A stretch of 36,748 nucleotides of DNA from Brachyspira murdochii (GTDB taxonomy: Bacteria; Spirochaetota; JAAYUW01), in NCBI GenBank assembly GCA_020722965.1, contig DYJT01000002.1:17394-54141 (forward strand), given 5' to 3'. The first letter of the stretch is position 1. Every line of letters starts with the position of its first letter. This document shows positions 16,886-24,796 of this stretch, one piece after another. Both the position numbers and the translations under genes were made by a program. The notes under the pieces were generated by a model. The model was not told where the DNA came from. It worked only from the letters and a program-made list of their open reading frames with translations, and did not search any database.

Positions 16886-17458
16886 GTGTCTGAAAAACTT
16901 TCACAAAGAAAAGTTTGGGATATTATTTTGGATAAACTTTCTAAAAGATCCCTATGGATGTTACATTATTGTACAGGATGTGGAGCCATTGAGCTTCCTC
17001 CAACTATGACAGCTCGTTTTGATATGGAGCGTTTTGGAATTCAACCCATGGCGACACCACGACAGGCTGATATTCTCTTGATTACAGGGTATCTTGCGGC
17101 TAAATCTCTCAAACGAATAATACTTACCTACGAACAAATGCCATCTCCAAAATATGTAGTGGGGTTTGGATCTTGTACCATCAATGGTGGAATGTATTGG
17201 AATTCTTATTCTACAGTTAAAAGATTAGATCAATATTTGCCAGTCGATTTATATATCGCAGGTTGTATGCCTCGACCGGAAGCAATTTTGACTGGTTTTC
17301 AAAAGTTGATTGATAAGATTGACAAGGGGCAAGCCAATGCCTGGAAGGATTATTACAAAAACTATGAGACCTATCGCAAGAATCAGGAAAGAGTATTGGG
17401 TAAGTTTGACACTCTTGTCGATATTCGAAAAGACGCAGAATATTTTAAAATCAAATAA
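16886..17458 (+). CDS. mbxJ: Mbx complex subunit J, NuoB/hydrogenase small-subunit-like
   Basis: This 190-residue protein carries one proximal [4Fe-4S] cluster. Its ligands are Cys29 and Cys32 in HYCTGCGAIELPP, Cys97 in GFGSCTINGGMY and Cys127 in AGCMPRPEA. The CxxC form in the first motif is that of Mbh, Ech and Mbx; complex I NuoB has adjacent cysteines. The start is taken as GTG 16886 because GGAGG at 16876-16880 is 5 bases upstream; an in-frame GTG at 16874 overlaps that Shine-Dalgarno. The cluster sits next to the active site of subunit L. Confidence 0.9.
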   Translation: MSEKLSQRKVWDIILDKLSKRSLWMLHYCTGCGAIELPPTMTARFDMERFGIQPMATPRQADILLITGYLAAKSLKRIILTYEQMPSPKYVVGFGSCTINGGMYWNSYSTVKRLDQYLPVDLYIAGCMPRPEAILTGFQKLIDKIDKGQANAWKDYYKNYETYRKNQERVLGKFDTLVDIRKDAEYFKIK

Positions 17459-17467
17459 GAGGCAATT

Positions 17468-17989
17468 ATGATCGAAGAAAAAATCATTGATTTGATAAAG
17501 GAATTTGCCGATTCTTGCCCTATTATCAAAAGGCAAAGACGGATTGAGGTCAAACTCCCAGCAGAAGATCTATACGATTTTTCTGTTCGGATGCAAAAGG
17601 ATTGGGGTTTTGAACACCTTTCCTCCATTAATTGTGTGGATTGGATTGATGAAGGAGAATTTGAGTTAATTTATCAATTTTGGAGCTATACTCATAAGGT
17701 TCTTGTAAGTGCTAAGATTAGAATTAATCGTTCACAGACGCCGCATTTTAAATCATTGTCAAAGATTTGGCAACCTGCCAAGTTTTTTGAGCGTGACATT
17801 CATGAGATGTTTGGCATTGTTTTTGACGGAAATGAGGATCTTTCCAGGTTTATTTTAACCGATTGGGACGGACCACCCCCGATGCGTAAGGATTTTCAAA
17901 CTCGTAAATTTGCGCTGGATTTTTTTGCCTTTAAAGATGACTATGAACCTAAATGGATGGAAGACTTAAAAGCAAGGGGTCAGAAATGA
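17468..17989 (+). CDS. mbxK: Mbx complex subunit K, NuoC-like
   Basis: This 173-residue protein is a NuoC-family (30-kDa) subunit. The middle has HLSSINCVDWIDEGEFELIYQFWSY near 53-77 and the family hallmark FFERDIHEMFGIVFDGNEDL near 118-137. The C-terminal part ends in the usual LTDWDGPPPMRKDF, which contacts subunit L. AGAGG precedes the ATG. The stop codon overlaps the start of subunit L (ATGA). Confidence 0.9.
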   Translation: MIEEKIIDLIKEFADSCPIIKRQRRIEVKLPAEDLYDFSVRMQKDWGFEHLSSINCVDWIDEGEFELIYQFWSYTHKVLVSAKIRINRSQTPHFKSLSKIWQPAKFFERDIHEMFGIVFDGNEDLSRFILTDWDGPPPMRKDFQTRKFALDFFAFKDDYEPKWMEDLKARGQK

Positions 17990-19092
17990 ACGAAAAAAGG
18001 GAATATGAACTTTTTATAGGTCCTAATCACCCAGGTATGCCGGGAAATTATTCGGTTAAACTGGAACTTGAGGGAGATATCATTGTTAAATCCCGAGCGG
18101 AAGGAGGTTTCCTTCACCGCGGTTTTGAAAAACTTATGGAAGAGAGACTTTTTATCCAGAATATTGCCCTTGTTCCCAGAATCTGCGTACCTGATCCTGA
18201 TCCGAATGAAGAAAATTATGCTCGTGCTGTGGAAGAAGTGGGAGGTATTGAAGTACCACTTCGCGCGAAATATATTCGTACTTTGGTACTGGAACTTTCA
18301 AGAATTGCTTCTCACCTCTTTACCATCGGAGGGCATGCATCGGCCATTGGTCTTTATACCATGCCGAATTGGACAGTAGCTGATAGAGACAGGATTCTGG
18401 ATCTATTTGAAGATCTTACGGGTGCGAGGGTATATCATATCTACATCATGCCTGGTGGGGTGCGTCGAGATTTCCCTAAGGGTTTTGAAAAAAAAGTTAT
18501 CGAAGTTATGGATTATATCGAGTCTCGGCTATCCGATTATGACAATTTGATGTTTGAGAATGCTATTTTCCATAATCGATCTAAAGGAGTGGGGGTGCTA
18601 GCACCAGATAAGGCTATTCAATGGGGTGCAACAGGACCGGTATTGAGAGCGACTGGTATTGCAGCAGATGTTCGTAAGGATGATCCCTATGAGGTTTATG
18701 ACAGACTGGAGTTTGAGATTCCAACACATGCTGGTGGGGATGCTTATGCAAGAACGGTTATTCGTCGTTTGGAAATAGAACAAAGTATCTCTATTGTTAG
18801 ACAGATAATTGATACCATTCCCAAAGGCCCTGTTTGGAACAAATTACCCAATCCTCTTAAATGGAAGCTTCCCGTTGGAGATGCTTATGTGAGAACCGAA
18901 TCTTCTAAGGGTGAGTATGCCTATTATTTTGTAAGTAATGGAGGTCAGAAACCTTATAGGGTTCATGTTCGTGGAGCTTCTACCATGCATGGTGTGCATA
19001 TATTAGAGGATTTGTTAGTTGGCAGTCGCTTAGAAGATGGAGCTCAGATTGTTTTTTCATTAGATGCCTGTGCACCTGAAATTGACCGATAG
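17986..19092 (+). CDS. mbxL: Mbx complex subunit L, NuoD/NiFe large-subunit-like, partial cysteine loss
   Basis: This 368-residue protein has the NuoD/hydrogenase large-subunit fold: GPNHPGMPGNYSVKLELEG near 12-30, GGFLHRGFEKLMEERLF near 40-56, and YIRTLVLELSRIASHLFTIGGHA. The nickel-binding CxxC pairs of hydrogenases are half lost. The N-terminal motif reads RICVPD (Cys67 kept, the second Cys is Asp70). The C-terminal motif reads DACAPEIDR (Cys362 kept, the second is Glu365). It cannot bind a NiFe site the standard way. This one-of-two pattern is known for archaeal MbxL/MbsL, which reduces sulfane sulfur. ATG 17986, overlapping the mbxK stop, is chosen over the in-frame ATG at 17953. The natural acceptor here is uncertain. 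Confidence 0.9.
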   Translation: MNEKREYELFIGPNHPGMPGNYSVKLELEGDIIVKSRAEGGFLHRGFEKLMEERLFIQNIALVPRICVPDPDPNEENYARAVEEVGGIEVPLRAKYIRTLVLELSRIASHLFTIGGHASAIGLYTMPNWTVADRDRILDLFEDLTGARVYHIYIMPGGVRRDFPKGFEKKVIEVMDYIESRLSDYDNLMFENAIFHNRSKGVGVLAPDKAIQWGATGPVLRATGIAADVRKDDPYEVYDRLEFEIPTHAGGDAYARTVIRRLEIEQSISIVRQIIDTIPKGPVWNKLPNPLKWKLPVGDAYVRTESSKGEYAYYFVSNGGQKPYRVHVRGASTMHGVHILEDLLVGSRLEDGAQIVFSLDACAPEIDR

Positions 19093-19105
19093 AGGGGATA
19101 AGAAT

Positions 19106-21355
19106 ATGACAGATAAAAAATATATGGGAAGTGTATTAAAACCTTTCAAGGCTCTTCGAAACCTTGGGGAAAAACCGGTAACAGTTCAATTTCCAAAAGA
19201 AACAAAGCCAACGGCGGAGCGATATCGAGGTTTTCATGTGAATGATTGGGATAAGTGTATTGGCTGCGGAACTTGTGCGGAGATTTGTGATAATGATGCC
19301 ATTCGGATGGTTGAAATACCTGATATTAAACCTGAAGTCGGGAAGAGCAATCTTCGTCCCGCCATTGATTATGGGCGTTGTTGTTGGTGTGCTCTTTGCG
19401 TGGATGTTTGTACTACCAATTCTTTAAGCATGACACAAGAATATATTCATGTTGACGATGATTTGAATAGCTTTCTGATTTTACCAGATAAAAATGGGAT
19501 TCACAATAAAGAATTTCCACAGGGTTATGTCGCCGATTATAAGATTAATTTCCTTGAATTGGAAAGAGTTAAACCAGAGGAATTATCTGTAGAAGAAAGA
19601 GCAAGCTCTTTCGTGGAAATGGTGCGTGGTTATTCTAAGGAACAGGCAATAGCCGAGGCTCAGCGTTGTGTTGGCTGCGGACTTTGTACAGAAACCTGTC
19701 CTGCTCACATGAATATTCCTGAGTATATTGATGCTATTTGGCAGGATGATCTTTATGAGAGTGCGAGACAGATCTATAAATCAAACCCTCTGCCTGAGAT
19801 TTGCGGTCGTATTTGTACTCACAAGTGTGAAACTGCTTGTAGTCTTGGCGTTCGTGGTGAGGCTGTTGCCATTCGTTGGCTGAAACGTTATGCAATGGAC
19901 AATATCCCCCTTGCAGATTATTCTAAGGCGATTGATAACAAAGTTGTTAAACCGATTAATAAAAAGGTGGCTATCGTAGGATCAGGACCTGCGGGATTAA
20001 CGGCGGCTTATTATCTTGTTTTAATGGGTGTAACCCCTGTTATTTACGAAAAACTACCAAAACCAGGTGGAATGATGCGATATGGAATCCCTGAGTATCG
20101 ATTGCCTTATGATATGTTAGACAAAGATATTACCTTTATTGAAAAAATGGGTGTAAAGATTCTTTGCAATACTAATGTTGGTAAAGATATCTCTTTGCAA
20201 CAGTTAAAACAGGATTATGATGCTGTTTTAATAGCGACAGGGTTGCCTGTTGGAAGAAGTACCGGGATAAAGGGAAGCGATCACAAGGATGTTTATCAGT
20301 CCATCAATTTGCTCAGGGATATTACTGAGGGAAAGGATGTTCCTGTACATGAAAAAATAGTGGTGATAGGCGGTGGAAATGTAGCAATGGATATTGCCCG
20401 ATCTCTTGGAAGATTGCAAAGACAAAAATTTGGCAAGGTTAATTTAATTGTAACTTGTTTGGAAACTGAAGATATCATGCCGGCGGATAAGATAGAGATC
20501 ATAGAGGCTAGGGAAGAAGGCATTGTCTTTTATCCTGGGCGTGGACCCAGCGAGGTCGTTATTGAAAATGACAAGATAAAAGGTCTTGTCACCAGTAAAT
20601 GTTTGAGAGTATTTGATGAAGAAAAACGTTTTTCGCCTACATTTGACGAAAATGATAAGCTTTTTTTGGAAGGGAGCATGATTGTTGAATCCATCGGACA
20701 GGCACCGGACCTCTCTTACCTCGAAGGAATTAAGGATCAATTGAAGTACGATGGACGTCGTATCAAGGTAAACGAGTTTTATCAGACAAGTTTGGATTGG
20801 CTTTTTATTGCCGGTGATGTAGTGAAAGGCCCCGATGTAATCAATGGAATTGCTACCGGACATCAGGCTGCAATAGGGATAGATATGTATTTGAGCAACA
20901 AACCATTGGAGCAGATTTCTACGGTAGAAGAGCTTTTGGATTTTGCCATTAGGATGGAAGAGAATTCCTACAATTACTATAAAAAGTTTGTTGGTAAGTT
21001 CTCTGAGCCGGTAAATGTGTTCATTCTTTTAATGGTTGATCAGAAAAAAGAGCATCAGGAAAATATCAAGAATATAAAGAACAACAAAAACATTCAGATA
21101 TTCCTACCACAAGATATTAAGAGAAAGCAAAGGGAAGAGGATTTAGTTCGTTATACCGAGCCTGCTCAGATTGCTGAGAATGCTTCTTTAGAAGATTTCT
21201 TGCAAGTAGCTATTAACATTGAAAAACGCGCTTATGAATTTTACCGTGATTTTGAGAAACAAACTAAGAACAAAGAGTTAGAGTTTATGATGGAAGTTTT
21301 GATGGAAGAAGAACTCAAAAACAAAGAAAAACTCGAGACTCTTTATCCTAAATAG
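19106..21355 (+). CDS. mbxN: Fused MbxN diferredoxin, NfnB/GltD-like flavoprotein and ferritin-like tail
   Basis: This 749-residue protein joins three modules. Residues 45-110 hold two [4Fe-4S] sites (Cys51/54/57/61 and Cys92/95/98/102), as in NuoI and MbxN. Residues 170-600 form an NfnB/GltD-like NAD(P)H oxidoreductase: iron-sulfur Cys188/191/194/198 and Cys233/237/241/245, FAD site VAIVGSGPAGLTAA (288-301), NAD(P) site VVIGGGNVAMDIARS (419-433) and terminal FIAGDVVKGPDVINGIATG. Residues 606-749 show two rubrerythrin-like helix pairs, but metal ligands are altered: Lys647 before His650 where Glu is expected, and Asn739 where His is expected. It would carry electrons between subunit J and NAD(P)H. 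ATG 19106, about 10 bases after an AGGGG, is the start. It is the last gene of the mbx operon. Confidence 0.87.
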   Translation: MTDKKYMGSVLKPFKALRNLGEKPVTVQFPKETKPTAERYRGFHVNDWDKCIGCGTCAEICDNDAIRMVEIPDIKPEVGKSNLRPAIDYGRCCWCALCVDVCTTNSLSMTQEYIHVDDDLNSFLILPDKNGIHNKEFPQGYVADYKINFLELERVKPEELSVEERASSFVEMVRGYSKEQAIAEAQRCVGCGLCTETCPAHMNIPEYIDAIWQDDLYESARQIYKSNPLPEICGRICTHKCETACSLGVRGEAVAIRWLKRYAMDNIPLADYSKAIDNKVVKPINKKVAIVGSGPAGLTAAYYLVLMGVTPVIYEKLPKPGGMMRYGIPEYRLPYDMLDKDITFIEKMGVKILCNTNVGKDISLQQLKQDYDAVLIATGLPVGRSTGIKGSDHKDVYQSINLLRDITEGKDVPVHEKIVVIGGGNVAMDIARSLGRLQRQKFGKVNLIVTCLETEDIMPADKIEIIEAREEGIVFYPGRGPSEVVIENDKIKGLVTSKCLRVFDEEKRFSPTFDENDKLFLEGSMIVESIGQAPDLSYLEGIKDQLKYDGRRIKVNEFYQTSLDWLFIAGDVVKGPDVINGIATGHQAAIGIDMYLSNKPLEQISTVEELLDFAIRMEENSYNYYKKFVGKFSEPVNVFILLMVDQKKEHQENIKNIKNNKNIQIFLPQDIKRKQREEDLVRYTEPAQIAENASLEDFLQVAINIEKRAYEFYRDFEKQTKNKELEFMMEVLMEEELKNKEKLETLYPK

Positions 21356-21745
21356 ATTTATAGAAACTAAGTGTAGAAATAAAGTATTGTTTAGGGGTAA
21401 ATTTTACAAGGAATAAAAAAAATAACATTTTAAGCTTCCTATGTTTGGTATTTTTTACATTCCCATTTTATACTGCCTTATTTTGTACTGCCTTATGGTC
21501 AGGGCAGTTTGAACACCCCTTGTTAATCTGAAGGAAAATGCACTTTGGCTAAGTTATCCATGATAAAAAAAGATTTTTCTTTCACCCTTTCTTTTGATCT
21601 TTCAAAATAAATTAAGGAAAATCTAAGTGCACCTTCCATCGGGCAAGATATTTTATTTTAATTTGTATTTTTTCGGCTTGTTCTATATAGAGTTTTATCT
21701 TACTATCCATCTATATTTGAGCTTTGAAATTAACTATCAGATTTA
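21356..21745. other. Non-coding region after the mbx operon with short repeats
   Basis: No supported gene is seen. TACTGCCTTAT occurs at 21471-21481 and 21486-21496, and ACTGCC at 21487-21492 is complementary to GGCAGT at 21503-21508, a possible small hairpin. No T-tailed terminator for the mbx operon is recognisable. Confidence 0.5.
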
Positions 21746-21916
21746 TCAATGTTTAATTACAAATTCATTTTCAATTTTTTTATTTGCTTCATTTACTAAG
21801 CCCATATCTTTTTTCCAATCAAATGATAAAAATCTTGTTTTAATTGAAATAAAAAAAGAAAATTCTCGGGTTATAATTCTTATTAAATGAAAAGCTTTAG
21901 AAAAGATCTTATTCAT
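21746..21916 (-). CDS. Possible small protein, 56 residues, unknown
   Basis: A minus-strand reading frame begins MNKIFSKAFHLIRIITR, continues through FDWKKDMGLVNEANKKIE and stops at 21748-21746. It is basic at the N-terminus and charged at the C-terminus. AAGG lies about 9 bases upstream of the ATG. An 87-codon plus-strand frame covers the same bases but has a composition dominated by Phe, Tyr and Ile and no Shine-Dalgarno. Neither may be real; the minus frame looks more protein-like. It is not recognised. Confidence 0.25.
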   Translation of the reverse strand: MNKIFSKAFHLIRIITREFSFFISIKTRFLSFDWKKDMGLVNEANKKIENEFVIKH

Positions 21917-22227
21917 CAAAATCGACCTTTTTGGTAAAGTTTAAATAATTCAATGTTCTTTATATTTAAAAAACGAGGATTATGTGGATGAGAGGGGAAA
22001 AGAAATAAATATGGTAAAACTAAAATTACAAAAATTATGTATAATTTTCAGGCTATATTCTTTTGTAAGTGTATGTGATGTTATGTAAATCAAATTGAAA
22101 TTAATTTAAGAAATTCTATAATCATGATCTTGAAAACAAATATAATATTGATAATATATTAAAATAATGTATTAAAAAATTATGGCAGAAAATGTTTTAT
22201 CTAAAATTAATCTGTAAGGAGCAGAGA
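21917..22227. other. AT-rich intergenic region
   Basis: Nothing supported is seen except a 25-codon frame starting at about 22012, too short and generic to call. The region presumably contains the promoter for the beta-propeller gene; no convincing -35/-10 pair was found. Confidence 0.4.
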
Positions 22228-23073
22228 ATGAAAAATAAAAAAGTATATCAAGTGATTCTTGTTTTTATTTTCATATTTTTTCTTTTTATAATTTTCACAT
22301 CAAATATTCCAAAAATTTCAAAATACTGGGAAACAGATAAAATTCTTCAGGAACCTGAAAGTATATCTTATGATTCTGATAGAAATTATTTTTATGTTTC
22401 CAATATAAATGGTAGTCCATCGATAATAGATCATAATGGATACATTAGTTTGATAGGTTTAGATGGTAAGATTTTATCTAAAAAATGGATTGATAATTTA
22501 GATGCACCTAAAGGGATTATTTATAAAAATGATAAAATATATTTTACAGATATTAGAAAAGTGGTTATTGCAGATGCCCAAACTGCAGAAATCCTTAATA
22601 TTATTCAAATAAAAGGTTCAGTTTTTTTAAATGATATTGTTATTAGTGATGATAATATCCTTTTTGTTTCTGATACTGCAACAGGAATTGTTTTTAAAAT
22701 ATCACCTAACCTTGATGTTTCCAAATTACCCGGAACTTATTCAAATGTTAATGGTTTATTTCTTAAAAATTCTTTTCTTTATATAGGTGCTGATAAAAGT
22801 TTGATTAAATATGATCTTACTACAGGAAATAAAAATATCATCGCTTCAGATTTGGGTAATATAGATGGGTTATATGTGTATTCGGATTCAGAATTTCTGT
22901 ATTCTTATTCCAAGACTTTAAAATATTTTCTAAATGGAAAAATCTATGTTTTAGCTAATGGTTTACATGATAATGGCTGGTATGCAGATTTTATCATATC
23001 AATTTTAAATGATAGAACTCTTCTTATTTTACCAACCCTGGCAAAATCTGTGATCTGTTATCAAATTTATTAA
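22228..23073 (+). CDS. Membrane-anchored beta-propeller (SMP-30/NHL-like) protein
   Basis: This 281-residue protein has a basic N-terminus and one hydrophobic segment (VILVFIFIFFLFIIFTS, about 9-25), then a secreted domain with repeated propeller-like strands. Examples are EPESISYDSDRNYFYVSNING, APKGIIYKNDKIYFTD, LNDIVISDDNILFVSD and VNGLFLKNSFLYIGAD, spaced by about 45-50 residues. This spacing resembles SMP-30/gluconolactonase-type propellers, but no metal or catalytic signature could be verified. The start is ATG 22228, preceded by AAGGAG at about 22215; an in-frame ATG at 22192 lacks a Shine-Dalgarno. It is a single-gene unit with long AT-rich flanks. The role is unknown. Confidence 0.7.
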   Translation: MKNKKVYQVILVFIFIFFLFIIFTSNIPKISKYWETDKILQEPESISYDSDRNYFYVSNINGSPSIIDHNGYISLIGLDGKILSKKWIDNLDAPKGIIYKNDKIYFTDIRKVVIADAQTAEILNIIQIKGSVFLNDIVISDDNILFVSDTATGIVFKISPNLDVSKLPGTYSNVNGLFLKNSFLYIGADKSLIKYDLTTGNKNIIASDLGNIDGLYVYSDSEFLYSYSKTLKYFLNGKIYVLANGLHDNGWYADFIISILNDRTLLILPTLAKSVICYQIY

Positions 23074-23354
23074 AAAGACAAGAATCAAGTAAAAGAAAGA
23101 ATTAAAGCGCAGAAAAATTTGTATATTATTTTACATAAATATTATTTAGCTAAATAAATAAAATTAAGAATCAAATTGTAATAGCTCAAAAAAGCATAAA
23201 AATTTTTTAAAATTTTGGAAAAATTTTACATTATACTGTTTGTCTATTTTATTCTTAATCAAATAGTTGAAATTTACAAATTATTTTAAGAATTTGAATA
23301 TTATTTAAAAGTTTTTTTCAAGAAGGAAAATTAAAAAAAAATTTAAAATTTTTC
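23074..23354. other. AT-rich intergenic region with a 16-bp palindrome
   Basis: No gene is seen. A perfect palindrome TTATTTAGCTAAATAA lies at 23142-23157. It has no T-tail on either side that would make it a standard terminator, so it may be an operator or chance. Confidence 0.4.
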
Positions 23355-23384
23355 TTGATTTTAAAACAAAGTACTTTATATTAT
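23355..23384 (+). promoter_or_regulatory. Promoter of the membrane protein and HTH regulator pair
   Basis: TTGATT at 23355-23360 and TATATT at 23377-23382 (16 bp spacing), or TATTAT at 23379-23384 (18 bp), form a plausible promoter. It lies about 20 bases before a strong AGGGGG Shine-Dalgarno and the ATG at 23410. Confidence 0.45.
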
Positions 23385-23409
23385 AAAGCTTAAATAAAAA
23401 GGGGGATTT

Positions 23410-24018
23410 ATGGACAAGAAAGAATTGGAAGAAAATGTTTTACTGATTAAGAAGATGATGGAGGAATCGACTCAAAAGACTTTAGAAAATGGTTACTATT
23501 TTATTTCTTTTAGCTTATGGGCGATTTTTGGAACTATAATCCCATATTTAATGGCATATCTTGGATTTGAAAGATTTATAAGTCTTTTTTGGGTTATTTA
23601 TTGGCCATTGATAAGTTTTTTCATAGTTATAATTGGTAACAAAAAAAGAAAAAATCGAAAGATTAAATCAAATAGTATTTTAGGATTACTTACTGGTTTG
23701 GTATGGTTTTCTTTATTAGTTTTAATGTTTATAATTATATCTTCATTTTATCTTGTAACAAATACATTTAATTGTTCATTTCCATTTTCAATTTTATCAT
23801 TTTGTTTAAGTTTTGGATTCTTTTTCAATGGATTTACAGTTAAAAATGGAATTATCCTAAAAGTTATGGCATTATTATGGTTATTAGCAGGATTAAGTCT
23901 TTTACTGATAAAAAACCAAATTATCATTCCATTAATCTTTAGTCTTTATCAAATTTTATTTCAATTGCTTCCAGGTTTTTTCTATTTTAAAAAAATAAAA
24001 AAATCGATTGAGCTTTAA
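23410..24018 (+). CDS. Integral membrane protein of unknown function
   Basis: This 202-residue protein has a charged N-terminal helix (KKELEENVLLIKKMMEES, 3-20) and about five or six hydrophobic segments, the last ending in a lysine-rich tail. Its partner 23 bases downstream is a winged-helix regulator. Small membrane proteins of this plan commonly sit beside such regulators, and the amphipathic N-terminus may contact it. No enzymatic motif is seen. Confidence 0.7.
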   Translation: MDKKELEENVLLIKKMMEESTQKTLENGYYFISFSLWAIFGTIIPYLMAYLGFERFISLFWVIYWPLISFFIVIIGNKKRKNRKIKSNSILGLLTGLVWFSLLVLMFIIISSFYLVTNTFNCSFPFSILSFCLSFGFFFNGFTVKNGIILKVMALLWLLAGLSLLLIKNQIIIPLIFSLYQILFQLLPGFFYFKKIKKSIEL

Positions 24019-24041
24019 AATATAAAAAAGGACATAAAAAC

Positions 24042-24347
24042 ATGTCGAATGAATTTAATTACAAAAATTTGGATCCTATAATCCACTCAAAAATAAGGTT
24101 AGGAATTATTTCATATTTATACAGAATAGAGGAAGCAGAATTCAATGAAATAAAATTACAATTAAACACTACAGATGGAAATTTGTCTGTTCATTTAACT
24201 AAATTAGAGGAAAATAAATATATCGTTTCAAAAAAGTTTTTTAAAGGAAAGATCCCTTGTACAACTTATTAAATTACTGAAAAAGGAAAAGATGCCTTTA
24301 TTAACTATATTAAAGAATTGGAAAATCTTATTAAGGAAATTGAATAG
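24042..24347 (+). pseudogene. Winged-helix (ArsR/HTH_34-like) regulator interrupted by TAA
   Basis: The reading frame encodes a short winged-helix transcription regulator: LDPIIHSKIRLGIISYLYRI (11-30), then TTDGNLSVHLTKLEENKYI as recognition helix and wing. After PCTTY at codon 76 there is an in-frame TAA (24270-24272). The same frame continues with ITEKGKDAFINYIKELENLIKEIE to a TAG at 24345. Relatives read TTY-basic-(L/I)TEEG-R at this point, so the stop replaces a residue that is usually Arg or similar; one substitution would suffice. The truncated 76-residue form keeps the DNA-binding helices but loses the last wing strand and the dimerisation helix. It may be a recent nonsense mutation, a sequencing error or readthrough. 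Confidence 0.75.
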
Positions 24348-24796
24348 TTTATCGTTTTCTTTCTATCAGCGGGCGGATAGAGAGAATTTGATGATAAATT
24401 ACTTTGAAAAAAGAGTCATGTATGAAAATTAGTAAAGAAAAACTTTTATTGTTTCATTTATTGTTTCATTTATTAATATTTAATTGCACCTTAATTGATT
24501 TGGACATTTTAATAAATATTTGATATAAAAAATAATCAACAAAATTTACAAAACATATAAATTTATAAATAATTTTTCCTTGATAATTTTTATTATGATC
24601 TTATTGCAATTTGTTTATAAATTTTAAATTTCAAGATTAAATTTGTGGAAATTTCAATAAAATTCGATAAATTTAAGTTAGGAGAAAATTTAAAATTAAT
24701 GCCCTATAATATAAAATAATTTATAGATAAAGTTATTTTAATAAAGATGTCAAATATATCTTAAAAAATAAGATTGATGATAAAGAGAGGAAACAG
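24348..24796. other. Intergenic region with hairpin and tandem 12-mers
   Basis: A hairpin with arms 24357-24367 (TTCTTTCTATC) and 24376-24386 (GATAGAGAGAA, one G-U pair) around an 8-base GC-rich loop follows the regulator and may end that unit, although no T run follows. TTTATTGTTTCA is repeated in tandem at 24445-24456 and 24457-24468. A 33-codon frame from 24422 is mostly made of that repeat. No clear promoter for lpxB was identified. Confidence 0.5.

Noticed and set aside
17986-19092. Reading the large subunit as an active NiFe hydrogenase (Mbh or Ech)
   Set aside because: Both CxxC motifs have lost their second cysteine, and the gene order with two H-type subunits is that of Mbx.
20444-20863. 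139-codon minus-strand frame
   Set aside because: It is opposite the flavoprotein part of mbxN, whose motifs are certain.
21627-21890. 87-codon plus-strand frame
   Set aside because: No Shine-Dalgarno, composition dominated by Phe, Tyr and Ile, and a more protein-like frame on the opposite strand.
22012-22089. 25-codon frame upstream of the beta-propeller gene
   Set aside because: Too short and generic; nothing supports translation.
24422-24523. 33-codon frame, MKISKEKLLLFHLL onward
   Set aside because: Much of it is the tandem TTTATTGTTTCA repeat; no Shine-Dalgarno and no recognisable lipobox.
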